A stretch of 64,000 nt of DNA from Usnea hakonensis (taxonomy: Eukaryota; Ascomycota; Lecanoromycetes; Lecanorales; Parmeliaceae): the NCBI GenBank assembly GCA_013423325.1, contig BLJB01000369.1:1-64000 (forward strand), written 5' to 3'. How positions within the stretch are numbered: position 1 is the first letter of the stretch; each line of letters begins with the position of its first letter. The notes beneath the pieces were generated by a model. It was given only the letters and a program-made list of their open reading frames with translations. It was not told the origin of the DNA and ran no database searches. Positions 1 through 12,843 of the stretch are shown in pieces. Position numbers and translations under genes: made by a program.

Positions 1-649
1 AAAAATTTTATCTATACACGTCGTTTGGTTGATATACCGTTAAAAGAATTTTTGGTGTACTGCCAAGCTTTATTGAACCCAATCTGCCGGTCCATGGGAT
101 AGCGTGTGGCGTGGGCTTTTTATCCCGCAGTGCAAGATAATGAGAAGACCGAGGGTTTTCAATCGGGGAGTAGCTAGAACTGTATCCCATCGTCCCCATC
201 GGATTCCTGCGCGTGAATTGATCCGTTTTGGAGCGGTCAGTCGGTGTGGGTTGCTTTCTCCGAGGCCTCTTTCTGCTGCTTTTGGTAATTTGTTTAGGCA
301 ACGCTTGCGAGGTTAGAGACGTGTTCAGGCGATGATGCTTGGTTGGAAAGGCTTCGGTGATGTTGACAGCAACTCGGATCTGCAGGGCAAAATGCAGTCA
401 TTGGGGACAGGAACGCCGGGGCACGGCTGGCAGTGGTATCATTTCTTCTTTTCCAAGATCTGGCGATCTAGAGACGAGAAAATCTGCTGAATCTCTTTTT
501 TCGCCTCTTTCAGAATGTTTTTCAGAACTAAAACATCCTCCGCCACTTCGTCCAATCTTCTTGAGAGATTTTCCCACATTGTGTCAGGTCAATTTTCACA
601 CGTGCGATGAGCTTGAAGCATATTTCGCGGGTTTGGACTCGTGGCTATG
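1..649. other. no gene recognised at left edge
   Basis: I see no open frame here with an ATG, a splice structure or a recognisable protein. It is the region downstream of the decayed NLR gene on the minus strand and may hold its former 3' end. Confidence 0.4.
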
Positions 650-3600
650 CTAAGTACATGGGCCACATACCAGCGGAAGCTTTCGCAGTCCCTCTTTACG
701 CTGGTGAAAAGGAAAATCAGCTATTGTAAATATTGGATCGGGAAACCCAAAGGCTGGAGCAACTCGCAAGTAACAACATGTGCTTTCTAGGTAATATTGT
801 AAGGACTTCTCACGGGCCAACCGACGCATTGTTCGTGAGACGTCGCCGGGAGTAGAACCTCCATCTTCCAACTCGAGAACTCCTAATAGCGTCTCGAGAT
901 TGATGCTAGACGGTTCTCCAATTACAGCTTTCAGAGATGCCTCTTGAGCTCTGAGCTCGGCATGCCAGAATAACCGCACGTGCGAGTAATAGGCGTGGGT
1001 CTCCTGGCCGGGATTATTTATCTTCATGAGCTTAATGATATCTTTCTTGCCTTCAAGGTGCGCCCGATACAACGGTGTCTCTCCCATCAACGTCTCTGTC
1101 ATTATGTCGGCCCCGTTCGCCAATAGCTGATTCACGGTATGCTCTGTTCCAATTGCGACAGCACAGTAGAGAGCAGTCTGCCCGTACGCGTCTTTCGCAT
1201 CGATATCAGCTCCATAAGATAGCAGTGCGGCCATCATGGCCGCGCTACGAATTGCCCGGTGTAGAACCGGCTCACTCTTGCCCATGTAAATCGCAGTCCC
1301 ACCGTTCTGTGCGACTGCGTTGCTGTTGGCTCCTTGTTTCAGAAGCAAAACAGCCATATCACAATGATCGTTGTTAACAGCGAGAAAAAGAAGAGTTTCG
1401 TCATTTTCATTCTTTGCTTCGAGGTCTAGCTTGTATTCTAGAAATAGCTGCAGTATAGCACAATGTCCCTTGGCGGCCGCCAAAAACAGTGCCTCTTCGA
1501 TCCTTTTCATACTTGTCTCGGAGTTCTTCTCTCTTGTCAGCAGAGTTCTCACCACGTCACAATGATCCTTAGCGGTCGCCCACTGAAGAGCTGTCCATCC
1601 AATGTAGAGCGAAGACATCATTTCTACGCCTGTCTTTAGGAGAACAGTCACTACTTCCTGGTCTCCGCTGAGAACCGCGACTGGGAATACTCTCTCTATG
1701 GCGAGACGATGACTATCAATGGACGGATCTAATTTCTCTAGCAGTGGCCGGATTGTACCACCATGCCCATTACGTGCAGCCCACCACAGCGGAGATCGTG
1801 CGTAGTCATCAGTGGAAAGGACCAGCGTCGGGTCACAATCGAGGAGTGGATAGACCAATTGCACAAGCCCAAAATAGGAAGCTACCGTTAACTCGTTCAT
1901 TCCTTTGGGATAGTTGGACCTTGCATAATGTCTGATCATATAAATGTGAAACCATGGCCTAAGTCTGGTCTCTTGCCGTTTACAAAGTATTAATGCTTTG
2001 GTGAGTATCTCATCATATCCATCGCTGAGGTAGAGATCATTGAAATCTCGAGTCCACTTCAAGGTTTTGTAGTCAGCATTCGCTCTCACAGAGGCTGTAT
2101 GAAGCATTATACATCTCGTTGGAGTGAGATGCTCTACAAGTAAGTCACAAAATCCGAAGGTCGAGGGGAATTGGGTAATGAATGAGGCTTACATGGTTTG
2201 ACGCTAATCCAAGAAGGCATTTTCTTTCATGAGCGTCAAAAGTGCAGGAAGACTGCGGATTTGCCAAGTCTTCAGTTGACCAACATTCAGAGCATCAGTC
2301 CCAAAGGTCTCTAAGGATAGATAGAAAATGCAGGCTTTTGCAAGTGCCCGCTCAGAATCGGAGACATAGAGTGAATGCTTCCACGTCCTTCCAAGAACAC
2401 GAGTGAGCGTTTCTGATCGAGCCGAAATCAAGAAATCCTTTTCTGTCTGATGAATGAGATATATCTTAGAATCTCTGATGCTCACAAAAAGTCCTCAGAG
2501 CTCTCAAACAGTAGTACGAAGAGATACGTCAGGCTCTAAGTCAATTTCTTCCAAGGCGATGTTCATTTCTGAGAGGGTGAGGGGTCGAGCCGCCGCTACA
2601 ACGATATGAAGCATCGTCCTGGCCTTTTCATAGGTAGTCGTTGCTTTGCGCCAAGATTTTTTTATATGCGTCATCTACATTTTTTGAAATGGTGGGAATG
2701 ACCCCCAGAAGCTTCATTTTGGAAAGACCAGCATGTCTTTCAAGCTCTGGGAAGATGAGGGACACCCAAAGGTATGTCCGACTCTCGACGCCATTGAGGC
2801 ATTCCAAAATCTCGATATGCGCATCATCGTCAATGCCCTTTCGGCGCCGACGATTATTGAATTGTTTCACCTTCTCTTCGATAACAAGTCCGATCTCAAC
2901 CTTGATAGCCTCAATTTCAGCTTCGTTTTAGCCCATCAGCTGAATTGAGGCTGGATCGACATCGTGCTGCCAGAATTGGTCACCAATGGGAGTGTTCGGT
3001 TGGCTGGTAACAAGGAATCGGAGCTCGGCGATCGATTGCCGCTCCGAATAATACTTCGCTAGTCTTCTTATGAGAATAGTTCGTGTCACTTCAGAACATT
3101 CGTCGATAGCATCGAGCACACAAATTGTAGTGCCTGCCTCGGGGTCGTCTGTAGCCGTCACAAATATATCCCAAAGCTCGTCGAAAAGCCGAGCAAGCTT
3201 TGTCCCATTAAGCCTGAATGCGGGCAAGGCGTACCTTACAAGCTGGCTCTTTTGCGAGAAAAGTTTGGTGAAGAAAGGCGTACATTGCATGGGTGGCACT
3301 CTTGTTTTCCTCGCTGTCACCTTTAAAAAGAAATAGCAGACAGAGTCTGCCCTAGTTATCATCAGTCAGACACCTGAGACAATGGTCAACTAGAAACCTT
3401 GACAAGACTGATTTGCCACATCCCGGATCCGCAGTCACCCAGAGCTAGGAACGTTCGTTACGAAGCCATTCTTTGTGTTTACGGTGATCTGAGAACCACT
3501 GACATGTTCCTGTAATCCGATCTGGATTCTTCTCCTTATGGAACAAGTAGTCAGTAGTGCATAGACTCTCATAACATTGAGACTCTTCTGTCATGTGCTG

Positions 3601-4513
3601 CCACGCTATCTCCTCGTCTCTAGCAGTCTTCAATTCTGCCAAATGACTCTTCACATGTCATGTACCATGTGTCTGCAGGACTGAATTCTCAATAATTTTG
3701 TTCTGGTTGGTGACTGAAGTCTCCGACCTCTCCAGTCGCTTTCTTTGGTCTTCAGCGTCAATGATCTTGGCAAGTGTCTCACAGTTTGTAGCCGACTGTT
3801 TGACAGAATCCAGCATGGTCTCCCAGCTATCAACATCAAGAACGTTCCTTGCGGTTAAAATGGCTACGCGACGATTGAATTGGCATGCGGCTCGAGCTTC
3901 GTATTCGAGGACTTGGCTGTACAACTTCATGACAGCAGCTTCGAGATCATTGCTAAGTCGGTACTGCTCATTGCCAAGGCAGAGGTGCTCGATCTCAGCA
4001 TATCGAAGTATCAAATTAGTAATCTCTTCTATGCCGGTAATAACAATACTACGCTACTTGCTGTCGCTAGTCCGGAGCTGCCAGTCAAATCGATCAACGT
4101 TGTTTATGTTGCGTACGGAGACGCTAAACCCACAGATAGTAGCATGCACACTCCAGCCCATGGCAGCCCCGCATGGATTGGATCCATGCTTGCAGCAGAA
4201 GAAATGAAGTCTTTGGCAACGAGAATCGATTTTAGAAGCCGATCGACCTGCTCTCTGACTTCAATGGACGAGCCAGTCACATGTATCTTTCACTTCTTAT
4301 CATTCATGGCCGTCAGCTTTTGGCAACGAAAGAGCTCATTAGTTTTTCCCTCTGAACGAGTTCTGTGCCATCAAGACTGGTCAATAGTTCCGACTCTGGC
4401 TCCGAGAGCAAGATATTTTTGAAATCGTTGACAAGGTCCTTTTTCTCTCGGCGCAAGATATCGTGTGCCCTATCCCACCGGCTGTGGGGAATGTTCGACC
4501 TTTCATTTTCCAA
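650..4513 (-). pseudogene. decayed NACHT-ankyrin NLR gene
   Basis: Read on the minus strand, pieces of one fungal NLR-type protein lie in the right order but in shifting frames. They are an N-terminal helical region with an LPWAGV motif (about 4160), a Walker A (DPGCGKS, 3409-3432), a Walker B (ICVLDAIDECSE, 3090-3125), a winged-helix-like part (DSKIYLIHQTEKDFL, about 2440) and an open 485-codon block (650-2107) of ankyrin repeats. Fungal NLRs of this kind are STAND NTPases that act in non-self recognition. In-frame stops interrupt it at 3445-3447 (next to Walker A), 2928-2930, 2504-2506, 2495-2497 and 2204-2206. The frame shifts at least near 4165, twice between about 3320 and 3250, and near 2640. 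One real intron probably remains (about 2140-2190). Traces may extend to 4691. It cannot make a full NLR. A shorter ankyrin protein from the intact 3' block is possible but has no clear start. Confidence 0.85.
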
Positions 4514-4691
4514 CTAAGTGGACACTCAGCGACAAGTAGTGGAAGAGAAAAGCCTGATGTACTTCGACGGAATTCTGAACAGTAGTCTCATATTTGCTCA
4601 AGCCCTTGGACTTTACTTTTCGGACAGATAATCGACCTGAGATTCCAACATGGGAGTCTCTTTGCTTTCTTGGTCGAAGCAGCTGACGCAT

Positions 4692-5252
4692 ATCTGAATT
4701 GAGCTCCTGACACCTTGCATACTAATTTGTCGGATTGGGAGGTTTGCAGTAGCCTGCGCAATCAAAGACTGAAATCAGTGCAATGTGGCTATTTGTGAGC
4801 GAGACGCGTTTACTACTACAGCTCTATTTTTGTCCTAGAGAAAAGGCTTTTGGAGCATAATACTGAGTATGGATCAAGGCAGCTGAGAGAAACTAAAGTC
4901 AGCCCTACTTTGCGCGTTTGACGCGCTTCTTCGTCTGGGCGATCATCATTTTGACGATACTTTACTTAAGTCGAGTCCAAGTTGCTTCCTCTGCCGGTTT
5001 CCCATTGCCGCTGAAGCTCATCAGTCTCGTCTGTTTTCAATTTTGCTCTTATAACTTTCATGCTTGTTGCTGATGGAGTTTGAAGCATGAGTGCTGTAGG
5101 GCTTAGGTTGACTTGGTTCCCGCCGCGGACGAGAAGAGAACGGATAAGGAAGGAAGCAAAGTAAACAGACAAACACAACGCCCTTGCGCCTTCGCCTCAA
5201 CTCTCGAGAATGCGCCCAGAAGACTGCAAGCATACAAATAGAGCACCTCACA
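4692..5252. other. intergenic, upstream of EME1
   Basis: Separates the NLR remnant from EME1 and should hold the EME1 promoter and 5' leader. I saw no clear TATA box and no gene. Confidence 0.4.
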
Positions 5253-7341
5253 ATGGCTCTCGGAGAAATCATCGATCTCCTCAGCTCCGAAGACGAGGCG
5301 CCGTTGCGCGCTCCGAGTATTGCAAACCAGATTGCAAAGACCAGCACGGGCAAGGATGATTTTCTCTACTTATCCGATGATTTGGATACCACAGTACACC
5401 TAGATGACAGCTGGAAAGAGAGTCCGTCTAAGAGGAGGAAATTAAGTCCAGGCTCTAAAGATGAAGATAATATCGAATCGCTCCCAAAGCTACCCAAATC
5501 AAGGAGACCATTCGTCAGAGCCCAGAGCGCTCTGACGAGCAAAGCTCAGGATGAGTATGGTTGGAAGACGATCGAGGGATCCGATCCTATCCTATTCACA
5601 TCCTCAGCCCACGCCGAGACAACGGCTCTCAGTACGAAAAGGAGAACAATCGACCCTCTTTCAGCCCATAGTGACGACTCGGATGACAGTCTTCCGGATG
5701 ACATACTTTCCGCTTCCCTGCGCGCCACAAATGCTGCTTCAGCGCTCTCTGATCGGACTACAGCGCTACTTGCAACACTATCCCAGTCTGCTCCGCGCCG
5801 AAAGCCATCGAAAAACCGCAAACCGATGGGTGATACATTTGACAAGGGCAAGGCCCGAGCAAAATCCTCTACAGATGATAGAGTCTCAATTGGACCAGAG
5901 GATGGAAATGAAGCCCATACAAAGCCACCTAAAGCGACGAGGAAACCTAAGCTTACAGACGAAAACAAAGCTGCTAAGGCGCGCGAGAAAGAGAAAGAAA
6001 GAGAGACAAGGAAAGAGCAGAAGGCAAAAGAGAAGGAAGAGGACAAGGAGAAGAGACGACTCGAGAAGGAAGAGAAGGCAAAGGAAAAGCGTATTGCAGC
6101 AGACCTTGCCGAAGTCAACAAATCAAAGCTGGACAAGAAAGATTCAACGCCGGAAATGATTGTGGATCTGCCTGCATCGATAGACGGCCAAAGTGTGGAC
6201 ACCCAAATTCGACAATACCTCAGGAACCTCGGTGTCGATGCAACATTGTATCAGAGTCCTATACCTAATGTGATTAGATGGAGGCGAAAGGTGAAAGCAA
6301 AATGGAACCCCGAGCTGGACCATTGGGAGCCCTTGGAGCATATGCAAATTGAAAATGAAAAGCACGTCATGTGCATATTGTCTGCGAAAGAATTCGTCGC
6401 ATTGGCTGTTGTGCAACATGATGGACAAGATGTTGAGACGCACGTTGCGAAAGTGAAGAGTGCCTACGAAGATTGCATACCAATTTACTTGATCGAGGGT
6501 TTGCAGATATGGATGCGAAAGAATCGCACGGCGGAGAACCGAGCATATCAAGCAAGAGTCCTCAACCAAGCTCAAGCCGACCAGGCCCCCTCGGGTAGTC
6601 AAGCAAAACGCAAGAAATCCCCAGTCGAGATTGTGGATGAGGACATGATCGAAGACGCTCTGTTACGATTACAAGTCATGAACGGGTGCTTAGTTCATCA
6701 CACAATGACCTCTGTCGAGACAGCAGAATGGGTCGCGAATTTCACGCAGCACATTTCCACCATACCATACAGGTACTCCACCCCACCCCACTCCTTGATC
6801 TCCCCTCACCCTCTTCTCTCCCTCAATCGACACCTGTACACGCCACTAAAAACACCCCAGAATGCAAAGAATGAACCTCGACACCTCCTTCTGCATGGAA
6901 TCCGGCCAGGTCAAATCGGGCGAGGACAAAGACGACACCTTTGTCAAGATGCTCCAGGAAATCGTCCGCGTCACGCCGCCCATTGCCTACGGTATCGCCT
7001 CCGAGTATCCGAGCGTCCTCGGCCTGGTCAAAGCGTTTCGGAAACATGGTCCCCTCGTGCTGCAGGATCTGCAGGTATGGCCCCGATTCAAACTCTCTCC
7101 ATCGCCCCCTCCCCCCACTCTCTCTCTCTCTCTCTCTTTCACTTTCTTGGTGGGGCAAGAGGAGGGGCAGAGCGCAGACTTGCTCGTGAAGACACTTCCT
7201 TGTTTTTGGCTGACGGGAGCATGACAATAGAAATCAGCGAATCGCAACGGCGCGCTTACGGATCGCAAGATCGGCCCGGCCATCAGTAGGAGATTGTACA
7301 AGGTGTTTATGGAATCCGATGCCGGGTCTACGGATGTTTGA
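5253..7341 (+). CDS. EME1: Eme1/Mms4-type subunit of the Mus81 structure-selective endonuclease
   Basis: Three exons: 5253-6772, 6861-7074 and 7231-7341, giving 614 aa. The start at 5253 has A at -3 and opens with MALGEIIDLLSS, as fungal Eme1 proteins do; an in-frame ATG at 5184 gives an unlikely extension. Visible parts are a nuclear-localisation-like KRRKLS near residue 60, a highly charged Lys/Glu coiled region (about 230-290), and from about 300 an ERCC4-like nuclease fold. Exon 2 carries MQRMNLDTSFCME and VKSGEDKDDTF, and the end resembles the family's helix-hairpin-helix tail (NGALTDRKIGPAISRRLYKVF). Known for the family: with Mus81 it cuts branched recombination and fork intermediates in the nucleus, and Eme1 lacks the catalytic ERKxxxD signature. 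The second intron contains a (CT)n run. It converges on the DENN gene. Confidence 0.9.
7118..7137 (+). repeat. (CT)10 microsatellite inside EME1 intron 2
   Basis: An uninterrupted 20-nt CT dinucleotide run preceded by a C-rich stretch. It lies about 95 nt upstream of the acceptor, so it is too far away to be the ordinary polypyrimidine tract. Confidence 0.9.
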
Positions 7342-8241
7342 TTTGACTTGTAAACTTTTTGTTCGGACTTTTATCTTGTCCTTTCCTCCACACACGCTTC
7401 CCTGCCTACCTTACCTTACCTACCTTACCTGCCTTTTCCCACTCCTTTTTTATCTCTCATCACCTTTCTTACCCATATCACCTCACTCGACTTTTCCCAA
7501 GCGGCTAGAGCGCTCTCGTTCTGGTATCATCGGTATCGGCATCGGCATTCTGCACCTTTATGTTGTAACTTGTAAGCTACCTTACCTACATATCTTGCCT
7601 GCATGCGCGAAGCGAAGCATAAGCACCTGTACTTTAGGATAAATACCTTAGCATATCCAATGAATTCTTAGTTTATATTTAGGTGGGTTCTATTCGAGTT
7701 TTCGGATCGGGTTCGGGAAGATGGGACACCGAGGGGGTTTTTGGAGGTGGAGGGGGGGTGGGGAAGTTGATTGGGTGAGCTTGCTCCTACTTACCTTATT
7801 GTCTAGCACGGCGATGACTCGCATATGCCAACCAACCTTACGAGCTAAGGTACCGACCGACTTCAATACTCTAATATCGAAATATGTCACCGGATATGTA
7901 ATCCAAGGAGACTAACATCATTCGTATAGCTACTTTTCTTCAAAACAGCCCCAAAAAAAACCCGAAAAACTGAAAATTTCAAAGTACGTACATACAAGAA
8001 CCTATCTTTCTTTCTTTCGCAAAAGAGGTATCTATCTACACAAAGAACAGCAAAATCATCAAATTAGGTAGCAAGAGAAAAGAAAAAAAACACACAATTT
8101 GTTTCGTGTTGAAATAAACCACCCGGCAAGCGTTTATTATCTCCAAAATAGATAAACATAGGCATCGAGAAATAAGTAGAGCAGACATTACAAAGAATCG
8201 GGCATCTCAGTATTCGGATATCTTTCACCCTTTTTCACGCT
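7342..8241. other. convergent 3' region between EME1 and the DENN gene
   Basis: Contains both 3' UTRs. A low-complexity stretch built on TACCTTACC repeats lies at about 7400-7435, and A-rich runs at 7950-8095 are suitable for polyadenylation of either gene. No gene seen. Confidence 0.5.
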
Positions 8242-11200
8242 TCATGCAGGAACCATTGCAGCGGCAGTCATACCGCTCGTTCGCTTCTTGATGCTCTTAT
8301 TCGGTCCCACGTCGGTGCCGCTGTCATGCGCCGAGTCATCGGCGTCGAGGATCTTGATCCCGTGACCTTTTTCTTGCAAATATGGTTGCATGCTGTCCCT
8401 CGCCGGGCTGAGTTGCGAGGTGCTGTTGCTGTATTCGCTCATGCTCGTGTTGCTCCTGTCCTCATTTCCGCTGACGAGATCGGGTGTTGGAGGCGCGCTG
8501 GATACTCGACTTTGACTGCGGCCCTTCTCATGTTTGGGGGTTAGGAAACCAGTGGATTCGCCGTGGCCGCTATCGTGGTCCGCCGAGTCGTCGACGGCGC
8601 CAAGCTGGCTCACGTCAGTGTGCATGCTGACGTCGCCGTCCGATTGAGTGTGCTTGTGGCCCATGTTGTTCAAGCTGGACTGAAGCTCAGGCTCCGGGGA
8701 ATCGTCATCTTCATTCTCCGCGTTATTAGCGAGGTGCAGACCCTCAACGGCGGCAGCACATTGGTCACTGATATTGCGGATGATGTATGCAATGGCGTCA
8801 GTCTTATCTCGAAGATGACGATCAGCGACATCGGACATGCTGAGGCGATTACCACGCGTGCTGCTCGTAAGTGGGGAGAAAAACCGAGACTCCATTTCTG
8901 GGGTGACTTTCTCGTCGTCGATCTTGTGGTCGTCGCCGGAGCTTGTGTCAGAGACTGAGCGGTCGGACTCTTTAAGAAGATTGGAGTCGCGCTCGGCAAT
9001 CTCGCTGCTTGTGACGGATTCGTGGTCCTCGACGTCCTCGGGCATGTCTTCGTATCCCTCTTGAATGTAGTTGCTGAGTTCGGGAGCGTCATTAAGGGAG
9101 CGCACAATATGCTCCATGTGATGAGTCTGTCCATCGATGAGACTGCGGAGGTGCAAAACCACACGGCGGGATTCGTCACGCTGGCGGGAAAGTGTAGTAT
9201 TAGTGTGCTGGAGAGCGGAGAGCTCCTTCATGTTACGTTTGCGCTCTCGCTCAAGCTCTTCCGCAATGTCTTGTTGAAGGACAAGCGCTTCGAGAGCATC
9301 ATCACGTTGCTTCTCTGTGCCGTTGAGACGCTGGGTAAGGCGTGCAGCGTCGTCTTTTTGTTGCTCGATGAGCGATGTAAGACGACGGTTTTCGCGCTTA
9401 TGGTTCTCAATCTTGACTTTGAGCTCTTGCGTCTCTTTGGTAAGCTGTTCGGCGAAGGCCTGGAACTTGAGGAACTGCCAACGCTGTTAATGCATGTTCA
9501 TGGATCAGTTTGAAGACGGAAGCCAACCTGTTGCTTCCAGCTCTCAAGCTCATCCACAAGGAAATTGTTCCTCTTCGTGACTTTGGCAAGCTCGCCGTCC
9601 ATTTTGCCTTTAAGGTTAATAAAATCTTGCCATGCTTCCATGGCATCTCTAGAGTATTGGTTGCGTTCTCGAACAATCTCGTTCAGGTGGCGCATCGAAA
9701 CCTTCGTCATCAACGGCTTCTTCACCGAACTACCGAAAATGGCTTTCATACCAAAGTTGCGGCCCTGCAATGGTTTGTCAGTGTGCCATTCCTCTCGCGT
9801 GGAATGATTGTCAATTTACCAATTTTTCGCAGACATGGTCCATGACGCTCATAACGCTATCTTGATTCCACCACGCCGGGCTTTCCACACTCTCCACTTC
9901 TCCTCTCATGACAATGATCTGACCAGCTGGGATCAGCTTGCCACCTCCATAGGCGGATCGCAGATGAGTAGGGACGCCAGTAGGTGCAACATCACCACTA
10001 AGAGCGTTAGTCAATCGAGAGATCATCTTGGCTCGTTGGCCCGATGACAAGACTGTAGGAGGCACTGAGGTCATAACGTAGTTGCGGTCTAGGTCAATGA
10101 TAAGAGCGTCCGAAGGCGCTGTAAAAAGGCTTCGACATTCTGCTGTTATACCAAGCATGTACGGTCCAGGCTCTTGTACAAGTTCCTTTGCATGTCGAGC
10201 ATGGGCGACTGGTACGTATAAACCACTCCATTCATAGACACGAATGCAATGTCGAACAGTCTCAGTTGCGACGGTGAGCATTGCTGGGTAATGGCTGACA
10301 AAGATGATTCTTCGAGTTGCTGACACTGCAGCTTCGATGACACCGACGATGTTGGGGATTGAGAGACAAGTAAACAGTGGCCACATGCCGAAATTTTGAA
10401 AGCCAGTGGGTGACGAAGGGAATTGGTAGCACAAGGCGTAGTCTTTCATATCAATCCTTACAAGGTCGTTCAATCTTGGCGCTGGGAAGCTGAGTATGCG
10501 CGATACCTCCTCAGCATGGAAGAGGTTCGTCGCCTTATTCCAATGGATCCACATCCCACGTAGGTAGTCTCCTAGCAGGTCGTACAGAGGATATCTGGAT
10601 AGAAAGCTCAAACAGTATGGAATCCAGTAGGTCTCATCTGAAGACTCGAAATAGTCTGGCTCTGATTTTCTTCGTAGCTCACGGATGGTTTCAGCTCGCT
10701 TTTCGTCTGCTCTAGACCATACTCGGAGTGCAATGCCGTAAAGTGTATGCGATGAGTCTTGCTGTAGGACGAAGGAGTGGTGTACGCAGTGTGGTTGGCT
10801 TCGGCCGGTGCAAACTTCAACATCGTGAGGGAAGCAAGCCTATCCGAAGTCAGTCTTTTTGCCGAGCACCGAATGACAACAAGTGTCCTGACTTACCCTC
10901 ACAGCAGCGTACAAAGCGCGTGCGATTTCACTATCCTGCTCCAATTTGGGGCTGCTACCCAGAATCTCTGGCAGCCAGAATTGGCCAACAGCACCCTTCA
11001 TGTGCCCAATTCTCCCCTGCGCTGGCGGCGGAGCTTTCACCCATTGCGATGGTTCTCGTCCCACGCCACATACCATGTAAGCATGAGTGAGAGTCTTGGG
11101 CGTCCGCTGGTTTGGCTTGGTATGGAGCGTCGACGGTATTGGTTGTGTGATGCGAGAGTGGAGGGAGGAATTTCGACTTGGGATCATAAGAGAGTGTTCG

Positions 11201-11286
11201 CCCTGGTCGCGAGTAGCAGGTCTTTCTCGGTCCCCATTCCGAGTTCGAGGACGTGGGGAAAAAGTGTCTCTTAGTGACGGCGCCAT
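8242..11286 (-). CDS. DENN-domain protein with C-terminal coiled coil (Rab regulator)
   Basis: Four exons on the minus strand: 11286-10897, 10839-9820, 9764-9528 and 9483-8242, with introns of 44-57 nt; 962 aa. About the first 80 residues are disordered. A tripartite uDENN-DENN-dDENN module then runs to about residue 470, with family-like stretches such as VGVIEAAVSATRRIIFVSHYPAMLTVATE (seen in two parts) and LIIDLDRNYV. Next comes a coiled coil (about 480-700, for example VRERNQYSRDAMEAW), then an acidic Ser-rich tail. DENN proteins are guanine-nucleotide exchange factors for Rab GTPases in membrane traffic. The substrate Rab cannot be told from sequence, and I do not assign a symbol. All splice phases close with no leftover stops, which supports the model. 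Confidence 0.85.
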
Positions 11287-12813
11287 GCTGACGGCGGTCG
11301 ATTAGGCTCTAGCAACTATTGGAGCGCCTCGATACAAGGTCACCTTCAAAAGGTTGCCCTCGATGGTGCAATTGCACTTGTAGATATTATCGAACAATGA
11401 TATTGATGGATACCACGCACACAGAAGGCCAGCCTCGTGGTCACTGCGACATATACGATGTTTATAAAGTTGTCAGTTGTGTGACCCGACAAGAAAAGCG
11501 AGGATTGCAGATCAGGGGAAAGCACAGATTCCCAGGGAACTGGACAGCGGTACGACTCGCAGCTTTTGCAGCTGTGGTGTCGAGTTGCTGGATGGACAGA
11601 GGTTGTTCAAATGTAATATCAATGGCCAGGTGGAGTGTGGAGGAAAGGAAAGAGAAGGCAAAATAGAGAGGATGGAAGAATTAGCGGGATATCGGATCCC
11701 CCCCCAAACAGAGCGGACCCTGATTGGTGACCGATGACCGAAAACTGCTTTTCTTCCCCTCGCAGCCACGCAGCTTGCAGGAGTGAATTTACAAATAATC
11801 GAGAGACTCCGCCCAGTCAGCCGAGTCAATTCATGCTGCCAAGCCTGCAGTCAAGGCCCCAAATTTGGGGGCAGGTGGGAGGGCACTCAGGGCCAAGACC
11901 CAATAAGATGTTGGCTAGCAGCGGACATGACCGGGATGCACGTTGCTGCCACGCTCTAAGCCCGTTGTAGCCGAGCTAAGATTCTTGTCTTACCACCGAT
12001 ACTGCATATGCAAGGATGTCTCAGAACCTTGTTGGTGAATTTAGTAGGTGGGATGTTGGGATGATCAGCACTATTCAGCCGTAGCCTCAGATGCATTCTC
12101 TGAAGTTAATCGTGAAATTGTAAAGTCTAAAAGTTACGATGGAGTGCTACGTATACTCTACTGTAGAGTGTGGTTTGCTGTATCAGACTATTACACTACG
12201 AGTTGGAAAGTATATGAAAGAAGGTTAGTCTTTTTTTTTTCTCAAGCCTCCCGTTCCTGACATGCTCCTTTTCTCCATGTTCGAAACTCCCGGTGCATGC
12301 TCCAGGCTCTGAATGGGATGAGGAAGTTCAGTACTCCAGATACTTAGATGATTTCGTACGACGGCGTGAGATCAACGTTCAGGGTCCAGCACAGTCGGAG
12401 AATTAATGTCCTGACCAAATATAAAATTGTAGAGTAGTCAGAGATTGGAGAGTACATAGAGGGGTTAGATGACAGTACATTAAGGTAAGACAAAAAGTTA
12501 AATTGTTCTGTGTGGCTTCACGCCAGTAGTAGTGAATCTGGCAGATCGAATACATTATACAGTACTTTATTATTGTGACTTATGATTTATGTGCAAGGGT
12601 AAGGTAAAGTACTTTACCAGCTGAATGGACGCAGATGAAACTGGACCATGCACGGGGAAAGTAATCTGCCGAATCTTACTTGAACCAACCGGATCCTTTA
12701 GCGAATTCCCAGTCACAGATGCCGAGCACTAAAAATGATGTAGGAAGAAAGGGGCGACATCTGGACACTTCGATTTGATCAAGGGACAATGATAATTCAT
12801 AATACCTAGTATA

Positions 12814-12843
12814 ATAATGACACTAAAGACAGGGCGTCATTAT
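12814..12843. repeat. 8-bp inverted repeat (hairpin)
   Basis: ATAATGAC at 12814-12821 is matched by its exact reverse complement at 12836-12843, with a 14-nt loop. The surroundings are AT-rich and non-coding. It is short enough to arise by chance. Confidence 0.45.

Noticed and set aside
8670..9179. Long second frame opposite and within the DENN gene exon 4
   Set aside because: Shadow of the Ser/Asp-rich real frame; it begins and ends inside it without any signals of its own.
11734..12260. Possible small genes in the left part of the repeat island
   Set aside because: Frames under 90 codons with no domain, no introns and no conserved look.
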